Shown here: positions 46,700 to 58,253 of the stretch, piece after piece
Layout: every line of letters starts with the position of its first letter
How positions within the stretch are numbered: position 1 is the first letter of the stretch
NCBI GenBank assembly: GCA_036345935.2
Contig: JADWOT020001145.1
Location: 1-64,000 of the forward strand
Length of the DNA: 64,000 nucleotides
From: Taenia hydatigena
Lineage: Eukaryota > Platyhelminthes > Cestoda > Cyclophyllidea > Taeniidae
Reading direction: 5' to 3'
Notes under the pieces: generated by a model
Database searches by the model: none
What the model was told of the DNA's origin: nothing
What the model saw: only the letters and a program-made list of their open reading frames with translations
Translations under genes and position numbers: made by a program

Positions 46700-48540
46700 G
46701 GTGAAGGATTAGTTAGCATTGTCGCTTATATTTGCAGCAGGAATCTGCCCCACCACGGACCAAATTGCTGCGCACGGCGATGAGAACGTAGCTAGATAGA
46801 TTTATATGGGACAGCCGACATCTGCCGACAAGTGTTTTTAATTTGCTGTTGAACAGGCTGAATCTGTGCATATGTTTTGGGGATCTACAATAATGGAACA
46901 GATGACTGCATTTTCATCACAACTACTACCTCCATGCATGACCTTAAAAGGCATTTGCGACTTTAGTGACTCATTAATGCTTCGTGCTTATTTTGGTCGG
47001 GCATTTCCCTTGGGCGATCACTGAACGCATTGGTTGATATCGCCAATGGAGCATGGTGCAGGAAGGCATTAGCCATGGCCGCTACTGGTAGGAGCAGTAG
47101 CAGTCGTGAAGGAATTCACTCCATAAATCGACGGCGTTTCAGGGTCTATAATCTTTTAGGGGAGTGCATTATAACCTCCAAGAGGGACCGCAGCAGGGCT
47201 CGGATTTGAAATTAACAGCGCCAAGTAGCCGCTGATTGTTGGCCCTATTCTGGCTGCTTTCATAATTCTGTCAAAATATTTAACATTAGCCCTATGTAGC
47301 AGAAACCATCTGGTCACTATTCGAGTCAATAGTCGTTAGCACAAGTCATTAGTCATGTTAGGACTACGTTGCGGGACAAATTTTAAGTGCTCACGATAAT
47401 GAGAAATATTCAAATAGAAATGATCAATCGGCCAATTTCTCTTGAATTAGAAAATTTGCTCGTGACACCATATTTGACCTCGACTTAGGAAAGGAGTGGA
47501 TCGTGATAGAATTATCTGACAAAATCGATCATGGTTCCACCACACCAAAAATTTCTTCTAATTGGCCTATTTGATAAGCGCACACTTAATTGATTACAAG
47601 AAAGTTCATTCCAAATGGTTTGCAGCGATGTGTGTATCCTACTGACAAAATTTATGGACACAAGCAGAAAATATGCCATATCCGAACCTCTCCAGCTCCA
47701 CATGCATGGTAGATAGCAGATATGATTCCCCACAACGAAAAATTGGGGTTTAATATTTTGCCCTTCGTGGATATGGTAAAATAGATGTGCCATCTACATC
47801 TGCCTTAATATCCGAGACCGCTATGTCTACCGCCACAAACGCAATTTAAGTGGACATAGATATGTAGTTGCCACCCTGCATTGGAAAGTCTAACTCATTC
47901 CATGTGGCGTATGGCTCCAGTGTTGAATGCAATAGTTGCCTGTCTTCTTGACCTCCTGGTGCTTTTCATGACCCATGAAGGACCTTGTACACCTCTACAT
48001 GGCAGAACCTTAAAAATGTCATTATTTTCTTCATTCATGCATAAATTTTATTTTACACAGACCTTTTAAATTTAGATTGATTTTGTGTCAAATTTCGATA
48101 TTATCACCGACTCCCGCCATTCTCTGTCAACTGTCCAAGCGTTGACTGCAACATCGAGCTTCTGTAAAGAACTGTCACAAGCGCATTCTGATGGGCACAA
48201 CTGCATGGCTAATCTTTAATTAGTAAAGCTTCTGCAGAGAAGTGTTAATTGCGTTGAAGCTAATCAAGTAGCTCTAACGGCATGCGTTATTAGGGCATTG
48301 AATTAATGAGGAGTATGATAAACCATTGTACACCACGCAAAGCTAGTCCCGTGTGCTGGCAGTGCTTGGTCTTACCTGCTTGAAAAGAACGGTTTTTTGC
48401 TTCTAACTTTTTACTGCAGCTTTGTGTGCCGGAAGCAATCAGTAATAAAGGCATCACATTTGATGGTCATTTCAAGTTCTACCCCTTGACTGCCCCATTT
48501 GTGTTACTAGGTTTGTGTGCCATTTAGACAAACCTCTTAC
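46700..48540. other. Mostly non-coding
   Basis: A minus-strand frame at about 46969-47115 begins with a Leu-rich, signal-like run (PSRLLLLLPVAAMANA) but has no start codon in context. The rest shows only short frames. Confidence 0.3.
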
Positions 48541-48795
48541 TGATATATGCAAACACATATAACTAGATGTAGAAAGGGAATTAAATGCTCTCGCAACACG
48601 GGCTTTAAGCTCATAGAAAAGATGAAACCGACCAACTCTGCTGTCAGTTGCCAGTGGGTCTCGAAACTCGCACATCTTGGCATTTTACTGCATTTTCTAC
48701 TTAAGTGGCATTCAAACTTCAACCAAACCTAAGAATAGTGCACGAGGTCTTCCAATAAAGTATTTTGGCATGCATCACGAGCAAAATGTCAGTTT

Positions 48796-49038
48796 TTGTT
48801 ACTGGAAGGTATATTTTATTATCACCGCAAGATACCGCTGTTTTTTAATTCCCTTATGCGAAATGATGCACTTGCTCTCATCATACTTCAAGAGAATTTG
48901 CCAGCAATCAACGAAGATTTTGCAAAAGCGCCAATGTTACTGTCTCCATATTACCAAAATCATTTTAATGAAGCGCAAAACATGAAACACGACCCAATTA
49001 TAAACGTTGTCTCTCGTTCTTTGTTCCACCATTTGTAA
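48796..49038 (+). CDS. Candidate exon or terminal exon, unknown
   Basis: An 80-codon frame reads LMRNDALALIILQENLPAIN and YYQNHFNEAQNMKHDPII, an acidic-amphipathic, protein-like composition, ending at a TAA 70 bases before the acceptor of the next candidate exon. It could be the end of a separate gene or an alternative exon of the gene at 49111-49418. No family is recognised. Confidence 0.28.
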   Translation: MLLEGIFYYHRKIPLFFNSLMRNDALALIILQENLPAINEDFAKAPMLLSPYYQNHFNEAQNMKHDPIINVVSRSLFHHL

Positions 49039-49110
49039 TTAAAAGCGGTAAAGTACTGTCTTAGTTTGCATGTGTAATCCGTCGCAAGCCAAAATCAACT
49101 GATTTTCCAG

Positions 49111-49418
49111 TTGTGTATCAGTCAACACATACAGCGATTTGAGTTCACTTACTTTAGACAGTGGTCGAATCGAAGGCTCTTGCTTGTTTTCCTGTTTTTT
49201 TTACTAGTCTTCTTGACGCTATTCCTATCTAAAGGCTTTGGTAAGTTACTTTTCCGCATTTGCAGTAAGATGCTTGCATTTATTCTTAACGCAAATAATA
49301 TTTAGATCAAAAAGAAGAAGAAGAAGCCGGAACGAAATCTAAAAAGAATGCACCCAGAAGGAGAGTTGAAGAGGAGAAGATCTCGTGTAGATATCGCAAG
49401 ATTTTATTCAATGCCTAG
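49111..49418 (+). CDS. 3' end of a single-pass membrane protein gene
   Basis: Two exons, 49111-49240 and 49306-49418, with a 65-base intron (donor GTAAGT, acceptor AATATTTAG) that joins in phase 1. The first encodes a basic lead (FRQWSNRR) and a strong membrane span (LLLVFLFFLLVFLTLFL). The second gives DQKEEEEAGTKSKKNA, a basic patch RRRVEEEK, and a stop. The acceptor before 49111 (GATTTTCCAG) implies further 5' exons not found. A polyadenylation signal AATAAA lies at 49533-49538. The layout suggests a tail-anchored or type II protein with a charged tail. No family is recognised. Confidence 0.42.
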
Positions 49419-49532
49419 TGTTGGTCTGGCAAGATGCACTTCTATTCTGACACTGCCATTCATTACCTCGGTAGCCGAGGAAAGAGGAGTAACCACTTAA
49501 CTCAGGCAGCTAACAAGGGACATTTGACCGCC

Positions 49533-49538
49533 AATAAA
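49533..49538 (+). promoter_or_regulatory. Polyadenylation signal AATAAA
   Basis: Located about 115 bases after the stop of the preceding candidate gene, at normal spacing for its 3' UTR. Confidence 0.4.
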
Positions 49539-49946
49539 TAAAGCTCTACATTTCTTTATCATCTGCCTCTCTCTATGCCATTGACCGATTTAAACTGTGC
49601 AAACTCTGCTGCTGAGCAGAGAAACCTTACTGTGCTTAAATGTGCCTCTTTATTTTACCAATCTCTTCCTTTCTTTAATAATAAACATTGAGTTATGAAT
49701 GCTTCTGCGTCCAATAAGTGCTTTTTCCATCTACATTTACTTGTGTATTTCAAAATATCTTTTCATATTCTGCCTGTTTTTACACTGCCAGTCGCACTTC
49801 TCCGTAAGTCTTTTGAAGCTTTAGGCATGCAATTTTTTCTCAATAATCAAACCATTCGGCTTACACGAAAGGAATACAAAGTTAAAAAAAAATTACAAGG
49901 GCAGAATGCTGGAGTCGCAGCTATGAACCCTTGCGTGGGTGTCTGT

Positions 49947-50495
49947 GATGCTCCATTAATCATATAATAGCCAAGGTAGTAGGGCTGTATTAAAAGAAAG
50001 CTTCACAATATAGAGACTTATCAAGTCCTAAACTAAAGAGAGGAAACGCGCATTATCTCCGTCTCTGAACTTTGCTGGTTGGGCAGAATAGCAGGGCTAA
50101 TCGACTTCTGTAAAGAAGATGTCAATTAATGACCTTAGCTTATAAACAGCCTAGCGATTCGCGAAATATCAGGCCATACAATTCTTCTGTCATTAAAGAA
50201 AGTATTTAAAATTGCAAGTGTCTGATGAAGAACTAAGTAGGAATGGTGACCTCTAGATTTAAGCTTTCCCACACCTTAGCAAAAGCCGGTTAGTACAGTC
50301 CGTCAGAATCGAGTGAGGATGGTATATGATGTTGTGCATTCCTCAGGTCGAGCCAAGATTAGCAGCGGATTCAAACACCAACAATAATAAACGTCAATGC
50401 ATTGCTGATATCCTTTAAGATGGCGGAATCAATGCTAATAAAAAGGGCTGAATTTCCCCTGATGGGTAGGAATTAGCCAACCAAACTAGGTATTG
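49947..50495 (+). repeat. 0.57-kb dispersed repeat, copy 2
   Basis: Homologous to 20581-21158 in the same orientation. The minus-strand frame that is open in copy 1 is broken here by stops and a frame change. Indels include loss of the ACCATTGTTTCTATG region and of about 15 bases near the GTGGGAAAAAGTTG block. Confidence 0.72.
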
Positions 50496-50504
50496 CTTCT
50501 TCTT

Positions 50505-50964
50505 TTACCAGACACATTGATACCTCTCTTCAGTATCGGCTTTATTACTATATTTGAATCTCGTTTTCTCATCAGCTGCCAGATTACAAAGGTGGGATGA
50601 AGACGAGATGGATATGAGATAGCTGGATAGAGGTTGCAGGCTATTTGGCATCACAGCTGACGAATTTGAAGTACTAATGGGTTCACATACCAGTACGCCA
50701 AGCCAGGAGTCAAAAAATGAGTATACAGAAGCAGGAACTGGACTATTTTGGCCTATCTTCCTTCCATTATTTTTCACTTGTTGACAATAGCGTTCCGATA
50801 TACCCAACACAAACCGGACGCTGAATCGCTGTGAACTGGAATGCTTTGCATTCCAACAGTGCAGTAGTTATTAGTCGGCCAAAATTTCCTATGCTAAGGG
50901 AAATGACATCTCTACTGGTTTTTGTCCAGGATTTTTCTTTATTCTTTATTAAAGAGTGACTCAT
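50505..50964 (-). CDS. Candidate two-exon gene, unknown function
   Basis: On the minus strand exon 1 (50964-50804) starts at ATG and reads SWTKTSRDVISLSIGNFGR and ALLECKAFQFTAIQR. A 61-base intron (GTATAT to AAATAG) joins in phase 2 to exon 2 (50742-50505), which reads SVYSFFDSWLGVLVCEPIST, a Ser-rich stretch, and ADEKTRFKYSNKADTEERYQ before the stop. The predicted protein is about 132 residues. The alternative is that it continues through the donor-like GTATCA or GTAAAA near its end. No family is recognised. The gene ends only 10 bases from the edge of repeat copy 2. Confidence 0.4.
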
Positions 50965-50999
50965 GTATGAATCATTTTAGTTTGTCAAAAGTTCATCTG

Positions 51000-52170
51000 C
51001 TCAGTTAGATTAAATTGGAATATCAACTCATTTCGCAGGGCAACTGACGATTTTTGAAGCAAGGGTTTGTAGGAATATCAGCCATTGTGCCACATTCTGT
51101 TTCTTTGACTCAAGAATTGCACAAATAGGGCCACAGCATCATTTTATCTACCATTATGTACGCCTTAGCAAATGCGCACATCTATGAAAATGCGAGGTCG
51201 CTGTTACCTCATTACATAGACATGGGACTCACCATGAGCCAAGCATTCACCTGCGTTAGCACTACATGGCCTTCACCCTTTCTTCTTGCCTCGATTTAAG
51301 AATGCGCTTCAAAATCAAAAGGGTAAGATCATGGAAAAGGAAGGCGCAAACCGCTAAAATGAACCGGAGTGTGGATATGATAGCATGTAGTAATGTGGCT
51401 GCAACGGCCGAGATTGAATTTTTCCCCATCAACCAGCGTTAAACTCGACCATTAAAAAGTGCCACTGGACCTATGGTGATGCTGTGTCTATTGCCGAGAG
51501 GAACAGGATTTCCTTAAGTCATGACTTAGCATTGGGATGTATTTGATTCTGCCCCTCATCATTTATTGAATGCTATTCGGATCCGATCTCAATTTCACTT
51601 AAACAAGAAGAGGAGAGGTTGCCCTAAGTTCTGCTTCACCTTATTACATTTCATGGAACATCACGGAAAAAACCATCGATTGAGGCGGAAATTGCAAGGT
51701 CGGAAAGGAAAGCAAGAATTAACTAAATAAGCATCCTCGCCAACTTTAAGCCACTATCAAGAGCGAACCGACGGTTCTCGCAACGAAGCAGGCTTACGAT
51801 CCTCAAGCTTATGCTAACACCAGTGGATAATTTAGTTTAGTTAAGTCTTTCGCACATTACTCCAAGTTCTTCCAAATGGGAATGAAAAATTAGAATCCCT
51901 TGGACGCTGTGATGAGCATCGCTTTATACCTTGGCATTTATCCTTGCAAACGGATTCAATCTAGAAAACATCATTTTGTGCGGTGTCAGCTATTGTAACA
52001 AAAGTTCTTGCGTGGCAGAAGGTGAGGTTATTGAGAACACAAAAGACAAAGACGAAGAGGAGGCAGGTCACTGTTCCACTTCTTCAGCAAAGTGATAGCC
52101 TAGGCAATGGCACTGTCAAGCTTGTGGGGATGGGCGTTCGTAAATTAATCCCTTAGGCAGGTTAAAGTAG
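51000..52170. other. No gene recognised
   Basis: No frame above 60 codons on either strand and no RNA-gene signature. Confidence 0.4.
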
Positions 52171-52180
52171 CCATTGCTAG

Positions 52181-52524
52181 ATAGCACAACCCTAAAAATT
52201 GATGAAAACATAAAACCACATAGTCAGGTGTCCTGCACCCCCAAAAATCGCGCCACATTCACATACAGGATCGCAATGGGGTGGAGACAGGGGTTAGCGG
52301 AAGCCATCTTCGGAATGAAGTGGACAATCATGGGTTCAGATCAATCTAGCAAACTTGGTGCTACATCGACTTTAGCAACTTGTTCGGCCTTGCTCAATTT
52401 CAACTACCTTTCTTGCGATTTCAAGCAGCGCGTAGCGTCGCCTCACATGCATACCACTAAATTGACGAACTGGGAACATTTTGATTTAACTGCATTCAAA
52501 CCTCAAAGCTACCCTCCGTTAAAG
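52181..52524 (+). CDS. Candidate long internal exon, unknown
   Basis: The longest + strand frame in this half (129 codons stop to stop) is bounded by an acceptor CATTGCTAG and a donor TTAAAG|GTACAG. It reads TTLKIDENIKPHSQVSCTPK, AMGWRQGLAEAIFGMKWTI and LATCSALLNFNYLSCDFKQR. Alternating polar and hydrophobic residues would suit beta strands, and I considered mitochondrial beta-barrel proteins (VDAC, TOM40), but no signature aligns. Function left open. Confidence 0.42.
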
Positions 52525-52890
52525 GTACAGTATTTTTATACGTGGATTTTTCGCTTTCCCTGAAAAGTTATGTAAATCAAGGTTGTACTTATTGCTTCAA
52601 ATAAGAAAGAGACAGTGATGCGTGTGGCCGTATATTCACCCACTCATTTTATGGGGCATTCAGTTAAAAGCTCTTAGAGGACTATCAACTCGCTAACACA
52701 TCTCGTACACTCAAAAAGAAAAACTCAAAGAAAAGATTGCGTGAGTTGAAGTATATATGTCTAAGTATTTATTAAATGATTGCGAACGATAGTCAGGAAT
52801 AATAGCATTCGTAGCGTGTTTGAAGCGAGAGAGGTATAAAGAAGGGCATATGCACCATCGACTAGCGCCAGTATAAGCACAACCTTGGTC

Positions 52891-53160
52891 ATGTTCGCCA
52901 TCTACCACCATTGCTACGACCATCTCCACGGCTGCGCACACGGCGACCAACATTGCAGCTTTTCCACAGACCACAATCCCCACTTCTGCGCACATTGGGA
53001 ACCCTTCGCGTCCTCACACTACGGTGCTCTCTTTCACGGATACGAACATGGCCAACTTCCCCACTTTATTTCTTTGGCTATCTCTAAATTCTTTGGAACC
53101 GACGTGCTCAATAGTGCTACCTTGTATGCTAGTCGCCTTTTCTCTAACCCGTTCGCGTAA
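52891..53160 (+). CDS. His/Cys-rich ORF, doubtful
   Basis: From the ATG at 52891 the frame reads MFAIYHHCYDHLHGCAHGDQ and continues with many His and Cys before a hydrophobic part. The same 270 bases are also open in another + frame (Thr-rich) and on the minus strand, and the patch is more GC-rich than its surroundings, so open frames are easier to get by chance. If real, the His/Cys content would suggest metal binding. Confidence 0.2.
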   Translation: MFAIYHHCYDHLHGCAHGDQHCSFSTDHNPHFCAHWEPFASSHYGALFHGYEHGQLPHFISLAISKFFGTDVLNSATLYASRLFSNPFA

Positions 53161-53229
53161 CCCTCGTGATTGTTGTTTTTTAGCCCGAAACTCGTGCCCG
53201 CTGATATCTAAGGGTGCATAGTCTGCAAA

Positions 53230-55760
53230 ATCGTAAGTGGCCGACCAAGTCTAAACGCTATAGCTGGTAAGAATTCAAGCAAGCATTTTTGTGAATGGTG
53301 ACTACTTTTGCCGATGTAAAGACAGCAGAGTATGGGCTAGCATTGAGCTGTACCGAACCACTAAACCCACTTCGGTTATTTTCGGGTAGGAATTTCCTTA
53401 AATGAAATCAGCCTATTAGGGTCAAATGCCTTCTCGTTTGCGGGTAATTTACCTCACCATCGAGTGTGTAATGAGAAATCCTATAAGTACGACTATAAGC
53501 GCAAAGGCTTTAATTTTCTTTTTGGCTGCATTGCGTGCTAGTTATATTCAAGGCCTCTTGAACACTTTTTCCAAGGGTGTAATTATTTGCTCCTACTAAC
53601 AGGGCTTACAACATTTACCCCTTTGGATTTATGCGAGCAAGTCATACATTGAGACCATGCCTAAATTGGATGTAGTCTTCGACCCTTTAATTATCCGAAA
53701 ATCGGCAATATTTGGAATGCTATATCCTAGTGCACTAAGCCTTTACCGATGTTGCAACAAGCGGTCACGCTGAAAGTAGACCAATATCCTGCACATTTGT
53801 AAAACTTGTTTTCAAGCTTCTCGAAAAGTACAGGTGAAACCTTTGCAGACGAACGAACAAACCAATTTAGATGGTTGTTTAGAAGAATTACCATCCCTTC
53901 CCGGCTGTAGCTTACGTTAGTTGAAGTGCTGCGGTAGATGTAAATCGATAGTAGCAGACACAAAGATTTGTGATAGCTAAAATCATTTTACACCGAAATT
54001 GTTAAATTTTCAATATATCAGGGATCTCATCTCGCAGTTGGGCCTTGCTGATTTAGCTACACTTAGTACTCCTTTGTTCTGTAATAGCATCACCTGAATT
54101 AACGATTGTCTTTCTTGCAGTTCTCTGCCTAAATAATGATTTGTATACAAGACCGCTGAAAATAATTGCAATGGAGCACTGAGAGCTTAGATTAAATGCG
54201 AATCACACAAAATGACTTAAAGTGAACTGTGCTTAAGACCGCGTGTAAACATGCGTGCAGGTGAGGAAATACATAAAGATTTTTGACTAATTAAGCTCTA
54301 AAACCACTCGCAGAATACATCGGCCTTCATTCACGACATAATTCACTGATTCTTGCAAAGTGCAGTAATAGGTAAGAACTACAATCATTATTAGATCGCA
54401 GTCAATTGGCAATCTGTTTTGAGTCATCACCTTGCATGAAACTGTTACGGATAATTTCAATACGGTAATAGCCAAGCAGCCATGTCTATGTTCCATAATT
54501 TCATTAAAGTTTATGCTTTAGATCCCATTTCATCTCTTAGTTTACCTACGACAAGCATAAACGCTGCTTAATAAATGTTTGCCTCGAAAATAATCCAGTA
54601 TATTGTCTGTCTAGTCGGGATAATGCGACAATGAAGAAATGGGAAGAGGGTCTGTGCAACAGATGCACATGCGCTGCGGAAGAGACTACTTAGACATTGG
54701 TGAATGATATGCGGCTTGATCACAAGTGGAAGGCAGATACCTTCTAGATGTAGACGTATTCCCAAACACCGCGCACCACTGTGTTGCACCAACCATATAA
54801 AATGCTTTCCTGTGTCTGTGTATGCGTGCAAGCCATCACTGTTTCCGGTAAGAAAATTAATCTATAATTTTTTTTGTTTCAACCCAAGAATCTCGGTTAG
54901 ACAGGGGCCTCCCTCTTGTGTGTAGCTCAATGTTTATCTGCATGCAGTTGACATTAATTTTCATAATTTCCCTCTCCATTTCCTTAAATAGAAGACTGCT
55001 GCCATCGTGGCTGGTCTGCTACTTGCATTAAAATTATTCCTATATGCAGAATTTGAAACAAGTAGGACTATCTTATTTAAAGCAATGTGAGTTACCGCCC
55101 TATCACAGTTTGCACATCTCTAACTAAGTATTTGCAACTTTGAATGATATCCTACTCTTGCTAGTTTTGCAGAGGCACCAAAATGGTGTGTTATATCTTT
55201 TGTAGTAAATCCAGTCCCAAGCTTAGGAGCGACGAATCTAAGTGCGTAGGACGCCATTAGGTTTCAAAGCCATAGCAGAGCGTACTAGGAGCAGAGAATG
55301 ACTTGTCAACAGCATGTAGCGATTGTTTGTTAGGTTGAGAATGAACCCTGTAGAAATCATCCCCAGAGAAATCAAGAAATGGTTTGCAGTGCGTGGGTTC
55401 ATTCAGTCAGCTATCCACACACTAGCGTTCATTAAATGAAGGACTGGTCTTCCTAGTGATCACTGCTTTCAGCCATTGTTGTTACGCTAAATGGCCATGA
55501 TCTTAAACTTATTATTGCCTCCTTGGTATGGCTTTAGCTTTCTTGCGCGTCAAGTAAAGCGACGTTAATTCAAACCAAAGGTTCAAAAGCTTTACTGCAT
55601 GAAAAATTGTTGTTGACTGACAGTGCATCAACACTTCTCAGGTAGGCATCAGTGCTCAATGCCGTTAGTAAACATGGGAAGAAGGTGTGCAAATGGCTGT
55701 AGGATTAAATTGCATGTCACAGTATGCAAAGTTACAACAAAGTAGATGGTTAAATAAATA
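53230..55760. other. Mostly non-coding, weak frames only
   Basis: Minus-strand frames at 53727-53963 and 54568-54831 have protein-like stretches but no consistent splice bounds. Around 54.75-54.83 kb three minus frames compete. Confidence 0.3.
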
Positions 55761-55798
55761 CGACTACTGCTGCAGAGATTTAACGAAGTAGTCATTAC

Positions 55799-55958
55799 CT
55801 AAGACAATAAACGGCGGTTCTCGACATTTATTGATGCGAATTGCAGCGTATTCGGCGTTAAGGAAGCCGGTATAGTGGCTGAAAGTCTCAAGTAATTTGC
55901 GTAGCCTATCATTTTGAGACTGAATGACGTGAACAAAAAGCTTCTTCAGAGTTGGCAT
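55799..55958 (-). CDS. Candidate internal exon, unknown
   Basis: The minus-strand frame reads KKLFVHVIQSQNDRLRKLLE, then TFSHYTGFLNAEYAAIRIN, then CREPPFIVLG. It stops at a good donor TCTTAG|GTAATG in phase 1. Composition and donor make it one of the better exon candidates in the window. A possible companion exon on the same strand lies upstream at 56247-56438. No family is recognised. Confidence 0.38.
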
Positions 55959-56246
55959 TAAAGGATTTGGACCTAAGGAAGGTAAACGCCACTCAAATGC
56001 TCACGAAGTGTTTCATGCATTCAAGTGTCCTAAATATTAATTTACAAAATTAAACATGAGCCTTGGTCAGGTCAGATCAAAGGATGAGGAGCAAATTATG
56101 AAGTCAGGACACATCCTTTACAGCCACATCTTTGCCGCAATAATCTCTGCTTACTATTTAGTTTAATGCACTTTTAGGTATGTCACACAAAAGCAAGTGG
56201 AACCAAGAGGCTGCATGCATGCATAGAAGAGCAGTTCACATCAAAT

Positions 56247-56438
56247 TCACACTGAGTGAAACTGCGTCACAACGGCTGCCTTGCAATTCTCATACAGCAA
56301 ATCGCAGAACTGCGCCCAAGGATGAGTGAGAATCGGAGGTTGAAAAGCTTGAATGATTTTTCTACTGCTAACAAATGGTCCATTTGCCATGCTCGATGAC
56401 AAGAACAGATTATTGTTGTGCTTCAGAAGAATTGACAA
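56247..56438 (-). CDS. Candidate exon, unknown
   Basis: A 63-codon minus-strand frame reads NNNLFLSSSMANGPFVSSRK and IQAFQPPILTHPWAQFCDLL. It is protein-like and lies 300 bases upstream (in transcript order) of the candidate exon at 55799-55958. Splice sites are not fixed, and a second minus frame is also open here. Confidence 0.25.
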   Translation of the reverse strand: MSILLKHNNNLFLSSSMANGPFVSSRKIIQAFQPPILTHPWAQFCDLLYENCKAAVVTQFHSV

Positions 56439-56459
56439 GGAGTTACCGGGTTTTTAAAG

Positions 56460-58215
56460 AGGCCAAGAGGCAGCCTTAAATGACTTTCCAGTGTTACCAA
56501 GTTATCTAGAATTGTGAGATGTGATTTAATCCATAAAATCAAAATAAGTAAATCATGTTAAATTCCCTGTATTAACGGTGAGATGGGGATAAAATCCATT
56601 ATTATCAGATTGCTCTACGCTGCGTTGAGGAGACTAACGAATTTAGCGAAAAACTAAGACAGTGTCAGAACTTAGTCCTTCCTCAGTAAAGGTGTTTACT
56701 CAGGTCAATTGCTTAATGCCGAGGGACAGAGCATATCCATTTTTCATAAGGGCAGTGGGAACATTACAGCTATATCTCGTACAAGAACGCCTCCAATAGC
56801 ATCACTTTTGGTCACTCCGCCGAGTTTTGGCATTTGAATCCGCCTTCTACATGACACCAGATGTCATGTTGCGTTTAACCGCTCGTTGCTGCTCCACTTT
56901 CATCCCCACTTTGCTAGTTCTGAGTGACAAGCAGACTCAATTTTTAGGCCATCATGACCTCTTCAGCTCCCTGTTGCAGTTCATGCTGATTTCAAACAGA
57001 ATGAGAATTGTAGTTTAGAAGACGTGGTGCCATGTTCTGTATGTTTCGAAAACCCTTTTCGTGCTGTTGTCCAATCAGGCAGAAAGGGCTGTACGTAATT
57101 ACCGTAATTCCATTGATTCTTGCAGCCTCGACATTTGGGATTCTCACCAGTTAGTAGGGAAGAATAAGCAAGGTAATCTTTGCAATGAAGTGAGGCGTTG
57201 ACCCCTTCGGTTTTAGGTGCAGATGAGATGCGCTAAATGTGGAAGCAGAGAAGTAGCCACAATAAGTTATGCTCAGGCTTATGTGCTGCAACTCTTGTTT
57301 GATGAGTCTATCGAGAAATGATGTACAGAAGTCTTATTCAGATGCAATATTCGCGTAAAGTAGTAAAGCTCTGAATCTAGGGTTTTCGAATCAAGGTGGC
57401 ATCGAAAAATTTGAACACGAGCCGAGAAAGAATGCCAATTCTTTGAGCTAAACGTCTGAATTGGCTCGTTCGTTAGTCTGCAAAAGTTAACTTTTATTTG
57501 CGAGAAGCTCCACAGCCAGTTTTACTAATTTGTAGGATATTAGTCTACTTGCAGCGTAATTATTTGGTACATTATCGTTGAGGGCTCGGTGAACTAGTAT
57601 ATAGCATGTTGAATATTGCCGATTTTCGGTGGTTAAATGATCACCATTCAGTTCAAAAGCGAAATTTGGCCGAAGACTGCATCCTGTTTAGTGATGGTCC
57701 CAACGTATGACCGTTCATTAATGTTCGCAAGGCGCAAGTATGGAGGTATTAAAGTCCATACCTAGTCTGCATTTTAAATGCACCATGGAGTTGGTGGCGA
57801 ATCGGACCACGCAGTTGAGGGGGGTTACACGTAGTTAGGTCATAGGTTAATCGCATAGACCCATTAGTTGTGTGCACAATCCTGTTCTCCTTTATGCTTG
57901 CGTTGCGCCAGTTACGAGAAACAACCCCGCGCGTGCATGCACGCGCACAAACCTTGGTACCAAACCTTAGATTGGTTCCATAATCTTAATTCAACGGAGC
58001 GTAAAAGATTTGGTGTGTGTATGCGTGTGTGAATATTAGATGAAGTGTCATGCAATACTCACAATGCATTCTCATCAATTGGTCAAACTTTGTTTTTTGG
58101 ATCAGAGCAAATTCGTATAATTTTGAGCATATGTTTTTAATTTTATCTTAGATCTTTAAGGCTAGCAATAGCATGACCTCATTTATTCCATTCAGAGAAA
58201 CTTAGCAAATCAGAA
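56460..58215. other. No gene recognised
   Basis: A 63-codon + frame at 56827-57018 is the only candidate and has no motif or splice support. A GC palindrome lies at 57929-57946 and a GTGTGTATGCGTGTGTG run at about 58013-58031. Confidence 0.35.
57929..57946. repeat. Perfect 18-base palindrome
   Basis: GCGCGTGCATGCACGCGC equals its own reverse complement and alternates purine and pyrimidine, in an AT-rich setting. Confidence 0.9.
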
Positions 58216-58253
58216 TAATGCTTACGCAGCTCGACGACTGCCTGAAGTCGGGA

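Noticed and set aside
52181..52524. Possible VDAC or TOM40 beta-barrel exon
   Set aside because: Strand-like alternation is present, but no family signature aligns, so only an unknown exon is reported.
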